A stretch of DNA of 64,000 nucleotides from Glandiceps talaboti (GCF_964340395.1 NC_135553.1:15167001-15231000); one strand, 5' to 3'; positions 13,575 through 27,629 are shown, counted from the first letter of the stretch. Notes: a model not told the origin generated them from the letters alone. Translations and numbers: made by a program.

Positions 13575-13824
13575 CGCACAATGTCACACAAGCTCAATAA
13601 ATGAACTTTGTTCGTTTGGGGGTGGGGTCATTTTGAGTTAAGCGATTGTAGTGGTATAACCACTACAATTTTCATCATGGTTTACATCATATACAAACGT
13701 GTCAATGTTGCACTTCTGAACATTCATTTATGGGGGAGGTGGTTTTATAGTACTAAATGAACAAAGTTCGTTTATTGAGCTTGTGCAACCATAGACAGTA
13801 CTGTCTATGGTGCAACATTGTGCG
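13575..13824. mobile_element. Inverted-repeat element, about 250 bp
   Basis: The left arm 13575-13616 (CGCACAATG, then CACAAGCTCAATAAATGAAC) pairs with the right arm. The right arm is interrupted by a small perfect palindrome, CCATAGACAGTACTGTCTATGG, around 13789-13810 (given here only as a locator). A further small hairpin sits in the middle around 13645. No open frame is present. Confidence 0.65.
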
Positions 13825-14129
13825 AACCTATCCTTTACTGCTACCACGTTTATGACAAAGTAGAGACTTCTGATGTGCTACTGCTATCATAAACTATCTG
13901 GTTTCAATACCATACCACATTTGTTTTTAAGAGAGATGACTTCTGTTATATTAAATTGACAGACAGGAATGTTCTTTATAACAAACTGACAAGTGTATAG
14001 CTTGATGATGAGGACTATTCTGGTAGAAAGGATATCACGTTATATCTACACTATTTCAATTCATCAAAGACGATATCAGACAAAAAGGAGAAACCCAATC
14101 TCTGTTAAACGTTGACACAATGTTAATAG

Positions 14130-15855
14130 TCTTAGGATAAGTGTGTAACGGTTACCATAATCATAATATTGGTAATCTCATGGTAAGTGTATAACAGTTA
14201 CCATAATATTAGTAATCTCATGGTAAGTGTATAACAGTTACCATAATATTAGTAATCTCATGGTAAGTGTATAACAGTTACCATAATATTAGTAATCTCA
14301 TGGTAAGTGTATAACAGTTACCATAATATTAGTAATCTCATGGTAAGTGTATAACAGTTACCATAACATTGGTAATCTCATGGTAAGTGTATAACAGTTA
14401 CCATAATATTAGTAATCTCAGGGTAAGTGTATAACAGTTACCATAATATTGGTAATCTCATGGTAAGTGTATAACAGTTACCATAACATTAGTAATCTCA
14501 GGGTAAGTGTATAACAGTTACCATAATATTAATAATCTCATGGTAAGTGTGTAACAGTTACCATAATATTAATAATCTCATGGTAAGTGTATAACAGTTA
14601 CCATAACATTAGTAATCTCATGGTAAGTGTATAACAGTTACCATAATATTAGTAATCTCATGGTAAGTGTATAACAGTTACCATAATATTAGTAATCTCA
14701 TGGTAAGTGTTTAACAGTTACCATAATATTAATAATCTCATGGTAAGTGTATAACAGTTACCATAATATTAATAATCTCATGGTAAGTGTGTAACAGTTA
14801 CCATAATATTAATAATCTCATGGTAAGTGTGTAACAGTTACCATAATATTAATAATCTCATGGTAAGTGTATAACAGTTACCATAATATTAATAATCTCA
14901 TGGTAAGTGTTTAACAGTTACCATAATATTAATAATCTCATGGTAAGTGTGTAACAGTTACCATAATATTAATAATCTCAGGGTAAGTGTATAACAGTTA
15001 CCATAACATTGGTAATCACATGGTAAGTGTATAACAGTTACCATAATATTAGTAATCTCATGGTAAGTGTATAACAGTTACCATAATATTAGTAATCTCA
15101 TGGTAAGTGTTTAACAGTTACCATAATATTAATAATCTCATGGTAAGTGTATAACAGTTACCATAACATTAGTAATCTCATGGTAAGTGTATAACAGTTA
15201 CCATAATATTAGCAATCTCAGGGTAAGTGTATAACAGTTACCATAATATTAGTAATCTCATGGTAAGTGTATAAGTTACCATAACATTAGTAATCTCATG
15301 GTAAGTGTATAACAGTTACCATAATATTAGTAATCTCATGGTAAGTGTATAACAGTTACCATAATATTAGTAATCTCAGGGTAAGTGTATAACAGTTACC
15401 ATAACATTGGTAATCTCATGGTAAGTGTATAACAGTTACCATAATATTAGTAATCTCATGGTAAGTGTATAACAGTTACCATAACATTGGTAATCTCAGG
15501 GTAAGTGTGTAACAGTTACCATAACATTGGTAATCTCATGGTAAGTGTATAACAGTTACCATAACATTAGTAATCTCAGGGTAAGTGTGTAACAGTTACC
15601 ATAACATTGGTAATCTTATGGTAAGTGTATAACAGTTACCATAATATTAGCAATCTCAGGGTAAGTGTGTAACAGTTACCATAACATTGGTAATCTCATG
15701 GTAAGTGTAGAACCGTTATCATAACATTAGCAATCTTAGGGTAAGCGTAGACCAGTTACCACAACTTTTATACTCTTAGGGCAAGGGTAGAATAATTACC
15801 ACATCATTAGTAATCTTAGGGTAAGTACATAACAGTTACCATAGTATTTATAAGT
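14130..15855. repeat. 40-bp satellite array, about 43 copies
   Basis: A head-to-tail 40-bp unit with GGTAAGTGTATAACAGTTAC and CATAATATTAGTAATCTCAT parts. The period is almost perfectly kept over 1.7 kb; one copy near 15270 lost 3 bp. Copies differ at a few sites (ATATT or ACATT, AGTAAT or AATAAT, TGGTAAG or GGGTAAG). The AATAAT variant clusters in 14521-15000. Divergence rises at both ends. There are no unique spacers. Confidence 0.97.
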
Positions 15856-17032
15856 TTGGATCTAATCACATCCCTATTCTCATCTATCCCTGACTTAACC
15901 CTAACTCAGCCCTAACTCTTTAGTTTTGATAGCAGTACATTTTTACTGCATTATTCTGAATACTGGCTCAATGTTAACAAAACACTGAATAGAATAGTGC
16001 AGTCAATAATATCAGCTATTGTTTTCAAATTTGTATTTGTAACAAAAGTTTAATTTGGCACAACCAGTGACAAAGGTTTACATACACAGATGAATTTTCA
16101 CTTGAAGGCAAATACATTTTTTGTATTATCTATTTAGCTCTGCCACTTCTTCTACATGCTTGACCTTGAATCTGAGAAAAATGTTGGTATTAAATAATAA
16201 CTTGCTGTGATAAGTTTCTATTTTGATCCTAACAGCTGCCTTCAAAGATGGAGTCTTAGGATTCTTGCAACTCAACGATGACATTCCCATACAACATAAT
16301 GATGTACATAGAGCTACCATGTCTAATTATGACAACTGATTTTCACCAGTGCTGTGAACTCTGACCTCTTCACCAACTGAACAGTGGCAGCCAATTTTAT
16401 AGTTCTAATTGTAAATTGAAAGCCAGGCCTGTCCATTCGTGTAATCAACTGGATATCTTTTGTCACATATCATGACCCCTTTCAACACATGTATGTAGGT
16501 CAATGTCTAGAGATAACTCAACAAAAACTATTTTTCAATTTCAAAAATAACAGGTGCGGAAAGACAAGCACTGTACTGTCTTGTTTCCATATATCACTGT
16601 TTAAAGAACTAAGGGTTTGGCATTGTTGACCTATGACCCCCACACAAGTCTTCTTGGGAGGTCACAATCAATATTTTATTTAAACAACAACTTTAGGTGA
16701 TCAATTCACAAAAATTCCAAGTACAAAATACTAATATCCCTTGAAATATGCTGCCTTTGAAAAGAACGTGTTGAATTTTATGATAGGCATGAAAAAAATA
16801 TCCTTCTGGGTGTATGACTTGTGTACTTGCACTCAGTTGCAGAAAGTGATAGGGGGTTGTTTATCAGTGACCCCAGGTTGACTCATTTTGGGTCAAACCA
16901 GCGTCACATTAAAACAACAATACTGAACCACGGATATAAATCGATATTCTTCCTAATTATTTGGATTAGTAAACGTAATTAAAACAAAGCTGCTAAGTGG
17001 CCATTAAGTACTGCGGTACGGTGCGTACTTAC

Positions 17033-17494
17033 CAACTGGTACTCATTTCTCCGATCAAAAGCGTCTTGAATGCCTTTATCAGCCCATAAAGCTTTGATGT
17101 GTGGCACGTATTTGGGAAATGTTGTCACATCTAATTTCACGCCACTGTCGTATTTCATTATCGCCTCTCCATGTTGTTCATTTTCGTTATTTCCCCACGG
17201 TATGTGTAATTTATCTCGGGCATCGACAAGGACCTTGGTTCCTTTTACAATGTTACTGTAGATAACAGTTCGATATTCTCGTAAGTCTTCCTCGGTGAAT
17301 TTCTGACCGTGAATAATTCGCATTTGTTTCAGAAAAGTGCTCTTACCACTCTCACCAGCACCCAGTAAAAGAATCTTGACAAGTCTCCGATGTAGTGACT
17401 TCTCTTTGGCTAATATACGGTCGATCCTCATACTTTGTTGTCGTTGTTCAAGTTCATCAGGCGTCAAACAACATGTGAACAGTTTGTCCGCCAT
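17033..17494 (-). CDS. GNA12/13: G-protein alpha subunit, class 12/13, first coding exon
   Basis: This is the amino-terminal 154 residues of a heterotrimeric G-protein alpha subunit, the GTPase that couples membrane receptors to RhoGEFs and the actin cytoskeleton. The P-loop GAGESGKST sits at residues 45-53, and KLHIPWG followed by an acidic, Asn-rich stretch is characteristic of the 12/13 class. Cys8-Cys9 are likely palmitoylation sites. The exon ends in YQL directly before a GTAAGT donor (17032-17027), in the helical domain. The start ATG at 17494 (MADKLF) resembles family amino ends. An in-frame ATG at 17521 would add nine residues and overlaps a CRE motif. The switch regions and C-terminus lie beyond the window or in unfound exons. 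The family is certain; whether it is called 12 or 13 is not meaningful outside vertebrates. Confidence 0.93.
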
Positions 17495-17520
17495 GATGAA
17501 AGCTAGCGATACCACGCCCA

Positions 17521-17540
17521 TGACGTCATCAACCGGAAGT
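17521..17540 (-). promoter_or_regulatory. CRE plus ETS motifs at G-alpha start
   Basis: A perfect palindromic CRE (TGACGTCA, 17521-17528) is followed by an ETS/GABP core (CCGGAAGT, 17533-17540), 27-46 nt upstream of the chosen ATG. Such pairs are common in core promoters and 5' leaders of broadly expressed animal genes. Function is inferred from motif only. Confidence 0.5.
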
Positions 17541-17559
17541 AGGCATCACGGAGAATCCC

Positions 17560-18450
17560 AGTGACAAGAGAACTTTGAACACATTCTAGAATGGCCTATA
17601 AACATGTAGATGATTTATTGAATTACCTGCACCAACAAGAAAACGGTGATTACTGTATCTTCTTTCTCGGAAACTAAGCTCACCAATACTGAAACTTAAA
17701 GTGAATTTGAAGATTGTATTTTTATTTTTAAAAACATTTTAAAATTTGCAGTTTCATATTATTAATTGTATTCGACAGACTTTTGAAAGAAATGGCTTTT
17801 ATAGTATATAAAATTGTATATAGTATAAATTTTATAGTTAGTGGTCATTTCCACTCCATTTATATCCTATAGACTATATTGGTCTTAGTAAGTCAATGGC
17901 ATTCAAATCTGTAAATGGCAATCATTTTGAATCGCCCATCGTTGCAAACCACAAATGGCCTCTTTTACGGCATCATCCAAAACGTGCCGTCCACAGAAGA
18001 TATAACAGCTCTGAATGGAATCGCCAGATTTGAAATCCAATGACTACACTCTCTAGGCTACTTCATTTATTTATTATTATATTGCCCCAAGCCATTACCA
18101 TTTGTTTATATGTATGCATTGAAACATCATTAAACCAATTATATTATTTGTTTACTTGTTTGTTTTAATTAAATTACTACTTTATTTCAGAAACTGAGCT
18201 AGTCAAATGTTAATTAAGTTGTTCAAATGTAAAACAAAGTAATGAATCATCAAAACAGGAAATATATGAATCACAATAAGTTATCATATTTTATAAAAAA
18301 AAATTATCAACCGCTGTGTCTAATTTACATCCTGTTTTTAAAAGACAAAATATTGAAATACAACTTTAAGGTTTTTTTCATTTTTTTTCATATTCAGGAG
18401 ACAATTGAAAACAAGGGATTAAAGGGTAAATCATTGATGTTGGGGTGTGT

Positions 18451-18481
<31 letters not shown>

Positions 18482-18848
18482 TTTGCAGGATTTGGGCCCA
18501 AAATCAATTATTTTTCATCCACCACAATAGGAATTTCTTTTTTCCAAGACAAACTAGGAAGCAATTTTTTTTCTGCCTGTTTAATACTATTAGAGGTATT
18601 AAAAGCAAAATTTCTTGTTTGGAAATATGTTTTAAATTTGACCATTTTATTGTTTTGCATCATGTTGTACTGCACCACATTGTAAATTACTTACAACTCC
18701 AGTCCAGTGTCTATTGATCAACGTTTTTTTTTAGCACAACTGAACTGAAGTTCAGTAGCCTGTGCTATGAAATGTGTGTGTGTGTATGTGTGAGTGAGTG
18801 TGTGGGTGGGTGTGTGTATGTGTGTATGTGTGTGTGTTCGTGTGTGTT

Positions 18849-18884
<36 letters not shown>

Positions 18885-19960
18885 AGTGTGTGGTTCATTC
18901 TCGCAAACCAGAGTTATTATTTCTACCACTACATTTCGGAGGTTCGTTAAGAACATTGCCATAAAACAGGCCATGGTTTGCAACGATGGTGTGGTTTTGA
19001 ATTTAAACCACTTAAAATCAAAAACTAACCGACTGATTGTCTTGGTACTTGGTAGGGACTTCACTTAGGGTGTGTAGATGGAAAATTGTTCAAATGTAGG
19101 TGATCAGATTAGTGGTTTTCAAGTTATATCCAAAAAAGTGATTTTCCATCAAAACAGTCAGAGATGTGCCGGTGTATCCTGTAGGAGTGTTTTCATGTTT
19201 GAATTGTGTTTCTCGATCTGCCATGTGTATGTCAGATATTGGATTTCAGTTTTGTACATTGCCATTGGCAGTATTTTTAAGTTTCTTTGATGATTGTATA
19301 TACATACATACATACATATACACATACATGCATGCATGCATGCATGCACGCACACACACACGCACGCACGCACGCACGCACACCCCCCCCCCCACACACA
19401 CACACATACATATATACATATACAAATTTACCTGTTATTCTCAAATTGAATTTCCTCATAAAAGGAGACAAATACATAATAATACATTGTAATACCATAC
19501 CACACTCCCTAGTAGTGTGAGTTGAGTAATTAAAGATTGAACTGAATTGAAATACATGATGGATGTGGCTTACTTTCAAAGTGAATTGAAATTGATGTAC
19601 AATTGATATACTGTCATATATGTATGATGTAGTTGTTTATGAGGTAGTGTCCTTAAATCTTGCTTTGGTATGCATGAGTAAATTAACTTCCTTGTGACAC
19701 TGTAACAAAGCATTTTGTTGGCATGCACCATAAAAACATTTCAATTTCTATTCAATGTCTGAAAGTTATAAGTATTCACAGTTTCCTTTATACCATCCAA
19801 ATAGAAAACAATGAAATTCTATAAATATAAAAAACATTAATGGCTGCATGTTTTCCTGGTGAAACCTCAGAAGGCAATATTAGCATAATATGAGAGTGTG
19901 CACATGAATAACTTCAATAAGTGTCAGGTTTATTTCATGTGATATATATTGGTACAGTGG
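17560..19960. other. Spacer upstream of the G-alpha gene
   Basis: No gene recognised. It contains AT-rich sequence, a (GT)n-(G)n tract at 18445-18482, (GT)-rich runs at 18775-18890 and the compound microsatellite at 19299-19410. Open frames of 60-147 codons here are low-complexity or start in T-rich DNA and show no family resemblance. Confidence 0.6.
19299..19410. repeat. Compound microsatellite CATA/CATG/CACG/C/CA
   Basis: Blocks of (CATA), (CATG), (CACG), a C run and (CA) occur in this order, the same progression as at 2391-2540. Arg/Cys/His-rich open frames across it are artefacts. Confidence 0.93.
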
Positions 19961-19964
19961 GAAC

Positions 19965-20860
19965 AAAGGGGAAACCCAATAGGGTTAAAGTGGAAACACA
20001 TAGTGGGGTTAAAGTGGAAACACATAGTGGGGTTATAAAGTGGAAACACATAGTGGGGTTATAAAGTGGAAACACGTAGTGGGGTTATAAAGTGGAAACA
20101 CGTAGTGGGGTTAAAGTGGAAACCCAGTGGGGTTAAAGAGGAAACCCAGTGGGTTAAAGTGGAAACACACAGTGGGGTTAAAGTGGAACCCGATTGGGTT
20201 AAAGTGGAAACCCAATAGGGTTAAAGTGGAAACCCAGAGGGGTTAAAGTGGAAACACATAGTGGGGTTAAAGTGGAAACACATAGTGGGGTTAAAGTGGA
20301 AACCCAGTGGGGTTAAAGTGGAAACCCTGTGGGGTTTAAAGTGGAAACACAGTGGGATTAAAGTGGAAACACATAGTGGGGTCAAAGTGGAAACCCAGTG
20401 GGGTTTAAAGTTGAAACACAGTGGGATTAAAGTGGAAACACATAGTGGGGTTAAAGTGGAAACACATACTGAAGTAGGGTTAAAGTGGAAACCCAGTGGG
20501 GTAAAAGTGGAAACCCAGTGGGGTTAAAGTGGAAACCCAGTGGGGTTTAAAGTGGAAACACATAGTGGGTTTAAAGTGGAAACACATAGTGGGGTTAAGG
20601 TGGAAACCCAGTGGGGTTAAAGTGGAAACCCAGTGGGGTAAAAGTGGAAACCCAGTGGGATTAAAGTGGAAACCCAGTGGGGTAAAAGTGGAAACCCAGT
20701 GGCGTTAAAGTGGAAACCCAGTGGGGTTAAAGTAGAAACCCAATAGGGTTAAAGTGGAAACCCAGTGGGGTTAAAGTAGAAACCCAATAGGGTTAAAGTG
20801 GAAACCCAGTGGGGTTAAAGTGGAAACCCAGTGGGATTAAAGTTGAAACCCAGTGATAAA
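19965..20860. repeat. 22-bp minisatellite, about 40 copies
   Basis: The unit is GTGGGGTTAAAGTGGAAACC plus CA. Longer variants carry ACACATA in place of CCCA, and an occasional extra T or ATA occurs. The variants form local blocks: ACACATA-type early, CCCA-type late. An 88-codon frame over 20261-20527 is an artefact of the repeat. Confidence 0.95.
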
Positions 20861-20945
20861 TGTGCTAGTCTGTAAATGATCAGGTATGTTTTTTGTTAAA
20901 ATAAAAAGATAACAAGCCATTATCATCAAGCTCTTAATACCATTT

Positions 20946-20951
20946 TTTATT
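20946..20951 (-). terminator. Possible polyadenylation signal of the SDR gene
   Basis: AATAAA on the minus strand, about 390 bp beyond the stop of the dehydrogenase-like gene. It is the clearest candidate on that side, but no transcript evidence is available. Confidence 0.35.
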
Positions 20952-21337
20952 GCACAAAGTTTTCCCCTTAATTGTACATGCCATATATCACCATAATAAT
21001 AATAATAAACAGCGCCATCTATCATAGAGTGAACAAGACTGACAATTTGCATTCAAAAGTTTTCAGCCTATCAAAGTATGAAGTGTACATTGGTTAACAT
21101 TTAATAGTACTCAATAATGATATACTTTCTTTAGACTCTTTTCATGAGGGTCAAGTTGTCATTGCTCCTAGCAAAGTTTTAAACCCTAAACCAAGTCCCT
21201 AATTACACAGCTTGCCTTGACTCGGGCACAAATGTGGTTCAAATCTTGCCCTAGGTCTTTGGCCATGCATTCAGAGACAAACGGCAGCAGGGAGGCTCAT
21301 GAGCAAACCTGCAAGTTCTGAGCTAACCATTTGACTA

Positions 21338-22276
21338 TCACAATTCTGACCAAAACTGTTCTGAGTTGTCTTGTGGGACAAAACCAATCATTTCCTTAAG
21401 GTGATCAAGACAATAAATGCCTTTAGTGTTTGCTGACGTAAGGTTCATGTTGATAAATTTTTGTGCAGGTTTTGTTGTTATAGCTTTAAAGAATGCTTGA
21501 ACACAGTCTCGCTGACTTAGATATACAGATCTCAGATACGCCTCCCCTTCAGTGCCATTCAGTCTTGTAGGATTGTCGTTACTGTCCACCCAGCCAATGC
21601 GAAATGACACAATGTCAATTCCATGAGCAGCTGCATACAGTTTGCAAAGACCCTCACCCGTTAATTTACTCACTCCATAAAAAGAATCAGGTAAGGGGTC
21701 ATCGAACTCAGTCATATTTACACAGGCAATTTTAGTGGTGTTGAGAGATTCTGCATTTTGGAAATTGTTGATCACGTTCCCATTCATGACATGGTTGGAA
21801 CTTGCTATTATCATTTTTCTTACATTTGATTTGACGCATTCTTGTAAGACATTGTACGTTGCTATTATATTGTTCTTGTTTACACTTTCCCATGATGCCC
21901 TTACATTGCTATCAGCAGCCAGATGAACAACACAATCTAATCCCTGGAACTTGCCACTCACTGCCTTGGAATCACTCAAATCAATACCAATAGAGCCTTC
22001 AATTTCATCATCATGGAGTGTATAGTTCACCAGTTCAAAATCACCCATACTTGGTAGATTCTGTCGTAAGAGAATCCCAATAGTACCTGCAGCCCCGGTG
22101 ATTCCGATACGTTTCATACTTGCATCATCTATGGGATAGGGCACTGGTTCTTTACATTTGTCATACTTTGGCCACCATTTATGCACACCATAACCAATAC
22201 TGGCACCAACACCAATGGATACAGCAACACACCAGAGTTGACCACTGTCCTTACACTGCTGCAGAAAGCTCAACAT
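21338..22276 (-). CDS. Uronate-dehydrogenase-like NAD(P)-binding SDR, membrane-anchored
   Basis: A 312-residue extended short-chain dehydrogenase/epimerase. Residues 14-33 form a hydrophobic amino-terminal segment (LWCVAVSIGVGASIGYG), probably a membrane anchor. The Rossmann nucleotide motif TGAAGTIG is at 60-67, HLAAD at 118-122, the active-site Ser region ASSNHV at 158-163, and the catalytic Tyr-Lys pair YGVSK at 200-204. The SSNHV and PDSFYGVSK context resembles uronate dehydrogenases more than UDP-sugar epimerases; the true substrate is unknown. The catalytic domain is uninterrupted by introns, unlike the neighbouring genes. An acceptor (AG at 22284-22283) lies just upstream of the ATG, implying a 5' UTR intron back to a donor at 24164. 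The gene diverges from RPS2. Confidence 0.85.
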   Translation of the reverse strand: MLSFLQQCKDSGQLWCVAVSIGVGASIGYGVHKWWPKYDKCKEPVPYPIDDASMKRIGITGAAGTIGILLRQNLPSMGDFELVNYTLHDDEIEGSIGIDLSDSKAVSGKFQGLDCVVHLAADSNVRASWESVNKNNIIATYNVLQECVKSNVRKMIIASSNHVMNGNVINNFQNAESLNTTKIACVNMTEFDDPLPDSFYGVSKLTGEGLCKLYAAAHGIDIVSFRIGWVDSNDNPTRLNGTEGEAYLRSVYLSQRDCVQAFFKAITTKPAQKFINMNLTSANTKGIYCLDHLKEMIGFVPQDNSEQFWSEL

Positions 22277-22298
22277 CTTGATCTACAAAGTATTATAA

Positions 22299-22516
22299 AG
22301 CAATGATGATATATTAATACACAATTTTGTATAATAGTGTTTCCTGAGAAATTGGCAAAAGTTTCGTACAAATGTTGTATACCCCTAGCATAAATTAAGC
22401 CATTACATCTACGTGTCAAGTTTTACTCTTCTGTTATTTCCTGGGGGGGGGGGGGGGGGGGGGGGGGGGGCAATGATCCTTGTAAAATGAACAATGCAAG
22501 ATTAAAGAGGTCACAA

Positions 22517-22547
<31 letters not shown>

Positions 22548-23101
22548 CACATGTAAATAAAAAATAAATAAATTCACAAGAATCTGATGATGTGATGATG
22601 TAATGTACTGAAATGATGTAATATACTGAGTCACAAAATGAATTCTGGGTACTGACTATTGTAGTTTTGACTTAGGTAGCTGTGATATAAAATAAACTTG
22701 TGGGCCCCAGTGTTTATATGTACTTAACATACATGAAAACAAGACAACTAGAATGCTACTGTATTGCCTTCGGTAATTTCACTGTTTTGAAATCTAAGTT
22801 CAGAACAAATCTACCCTTGAATACTCAACTTCAACAAAAACAATTACTTTTAACCTCTAGTGCTTTTAATCTATAATCAAATTATGTTGGTCAAATTGTT
22901 GTGACTGTTTGCTGACAGTCTCTGAGTTGCCGGTTTGAGCCACACTGATGGCACTTGGTTTTGAATGTCCTTAGGCTACCTGACTCAACTTTTAACTGTT
23001 TTAAGATAATATTATAGCACTAATTTGAGCAAATGGGGATTCAATCCATTAGAATGATGTTGTTTCAAGTATGTTAAATCACATGGTGAAGCAAGCATGT
23101 A

Positions 23102-23175
<74 letters not shown>

Positions 23176-24158
23176 CAATTACATGCTCACTGCACACTAT
23201 GGTTAAATGTATTGTTTGACTCTGAGGCAAATATTTAGTGCACCTCAAAATAAATTCTTGTGTCTGGTCCATGATTCAATCCCAGGTTCTTGCATTAATT
23301 ACTGTTATGTCTTATAATTAGTGGAGTCATAAGTATTAGATAGGATCACTTTTAGTACAAAAAAATGTTTTTTCCAACATAGTGAGCATTTTCTTTTACA
23401 TTTATTATATGTTAACCTATCCAAACTGGGCCTATACAATAGCACTGTAAGAGATTAAAATTTTGCACAAAAGGTAGCTTTTGATTTAATTTGAATGTTA
23501 TTTTTAAACAATTAATTTTAACATGATTATGGCAACAGAAAATAATAGGTCTGATTTGAATGATTTCAATGTAATACAATGACATTGCAAACATATACAT
23601 GCTAGTAGTGCATTCATAGTAATCCCAATCTCTACCAATCATTGGTTTGGTGTTAGCTCTGGAAATATGTGCTCCATTCAGTCTGACACGTTTTTGTGGA
23701 CTAGACATATTTCCAGAGAATAGTTTGGTCATAAAGACATAGTGTAGGCAGCTCCACTGCACTGTCTATGGTTTGCTGTGTATTAATTTCAAACAATACA
23801 CAAATAAAACAAGTTTGGACGTTTAATATATTTTCTAATCCCCCCTTTTTAAATCACAATTTTTTCCAGGTACCCTGACCCAGGACCCTGATAAGTACCC
23901 CCCCCCCCCCATTCTTCTACACCCCTCACACTGGTGATGTTTGTGATATAGTAATTACATTTAGCAATTTATTTGTGGTGAGATGCATAGGTGGCATAAC
24001 ATTGTCTCTCACTGGACAGAGGCACAGACAATGATTATATAAGTCTCCCTTTAATTTTAATATTTGTACCGGACCAATGCCAATGGTTTGAATGTTCATA
24101 CTCATACACATACTAGTACATGACATTGATCGTCAAAATATTAAATGAAAATTAAAAT
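22299..24158. other. Probable 5' UTR intron of the SDR gene
   Basis: No coding sequence was recognised. It holds a run of about 30 G at 22442-22470, a (TAAA)n tract at 22525-22570, the (GATT)n array at 23090-23190 and a C run near 23900. Short Pol III B-box-like text (GGTTTGAGCC near 22933) hints at SINE debris. Confidence 0.5.
23090..23190. repeat. (GATT)n array bounded by inverted flanks
   Basis: About 18 GATT units. The left flank AGCATGTAATTGAT and right flank ATCAATTACATGCT are perfect inverse copies, so the array sits in a palindrome. Related shorter tracts occur at 33713-33757 (CAAT) and 41977-42006 (GATT). Confidence 0.9.
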
Positions 24159-24164
24159 ACTCAC

Positions 24165-24250
24165 CCGAACAATTTGGTGTACTTGCTCGTCGACTCTTGA
24201 GGGATGCTTCTTAAATTACTGATCATAAACTTGGTACGTGTACGTGTGCA
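24165..24250 (-). other. Probable noncoding first exon of the SDR gene
   Basis: On the minus strand, CACCAAATTGTTCGG is followed by a consensus donor GTGAGT (24164-24159). This matches the acceptor just before the SDR start codon and would remove a 1.9-kb intron. The upstream limit is a guess. Confidence 0.45.
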
Positions 24251-24379
24251 GCGGTATGAAAGGGGCGTTACCGTCAAGATGTTACATACGTATCACATGT
24301 ATCAATCTGATTACATGTAAAATCCGTGTAGATGTATGAATCGTTCATTGTTATTTTACCTTCGTTATTTTGCCTAAAT

Positions 24380-24440
24380 GGTACATGTTTACGTTTTTAT
24401 CGTAGAGGAGGCGATCAGGATAAAAACGTAAACATGTACC
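24380..24440. promoter_or_regulatory. 22-bp-arm palindrome between divergent SDR and RPS2
   Basis: Arms 24380-24401 and 24419-24440 are exact inverse copies (GGTACATGTTTACGTTTTTA...), separated by 17 nt. The palindrome lies between the probable first exons of the two divergent genes. It may be a regulatory site, a transposon relic or an inverted duplication; nothing decides between these. Confidence 0.6.
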
Positions 24441-24579
24441 ACGAAAGTCAATTCAGTGTATCAAATCATAGATCAAATCAGCAATGTGAAGATGATAATT
24501 ATTATTATTGTTCTTGTTGTATGTGTGTTGGGGGCGCTGTGCCAAAAAAGATGACTCCTGACCCAGCCTCGCTTTCGGT

Positions 24580-24597
24580 CTTTCCTAAAACGTTCAC
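24580..24597 (+). promoter_or_regulatory. RPS2 5' terminal oligopyrimidine exon
   Basis: CTTTCC at 24580-24585 fits a TOP transcription start of a ribosomal protein mRNA, placing RPS2 under growth-dependent translational control. The short exon ends at a donor GTAAGT (24598). It joins an acceptor at 24927-24928, two bases before the start codon. A slightly upstream start at 24572 is equally possible. Confidence 0.6.
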
Positions 24598-24930
24598 GTA
24601 AGTATGGCAGCCTTAAAAAATTTGGCCCTTCGAAAATCGAAGCCCATCCCGCTATGACTAGATGTTTTAGTACTTTACTGAAGATGGAGATGAAAAATAA
24701 ATATTGTTTTACGTGAATCGGGGTGCTTTTGGAAAGCACAGACATGTAAATACCTTAAAATCGCACATTTTCGTCGACTTGCTCCGAACGTTAAACGTGT
24801 GTACTGTACTTGTATATGTGATGTGATATGATGTAGAGGCGAGGTATGTTCATTGTAATGCTTATGTTTTTCGTTACGAAAGAAATATGTTCACATTTGA
24901 CATAGAAACTTCTGTTGTTGTTTTATAGCA

Positions 24931-27526
<2,596 letters not shown>

Positions 27527-27623
27527 GCTTCTGAGATGTACTCGCCAAGAAAACCAAGAATATGTCACAGTTATGTGATCATTATTGAAACTTGATTGTT
27601 ATGTACATTTCAAGAAGCTGTTA

Positions 27624-27629
27624 AATAAA
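27624..27629 (+). terminator. RPS2 polyadenylation signal
   Basis: A canonical AATAAA about 98 nt after the stop codon, followed by a T-rich and GT-rich stretch, as expected for a short ribosomal protein 3' UTR. Confidence 0.8.

Noticed and set aside
14130-15855. CRISPR-like appearance of a regular 40-bp array
   Set aside because: No unique spacers between repeats; it is a head-to-tail satellite in animal DNA.
16126-16320. 64-codon minus-strand frame as a second G-alpha exon
   Set aside because: No resemblance to the G-alpha helical domain or switch regions.
17494-17521. N-myristoylation of the longer G-alpha start
   Set aside because: MGVVSL has Ser at position 5, not 6, and class 12/13 subunits are palmitoylated, so the longer start was not preferred.
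18242-18717. 147- and 90-codon frames near a GT/G tract
   Set aside because: AT- and T-rich sequence with a glycine run from the G tract; no homology recognised.
20261-20527. 88-codon frame with GVKVET-type repeats
   Set aside because: Product of the 22-bp minisatellite; frame shifts with each variant.
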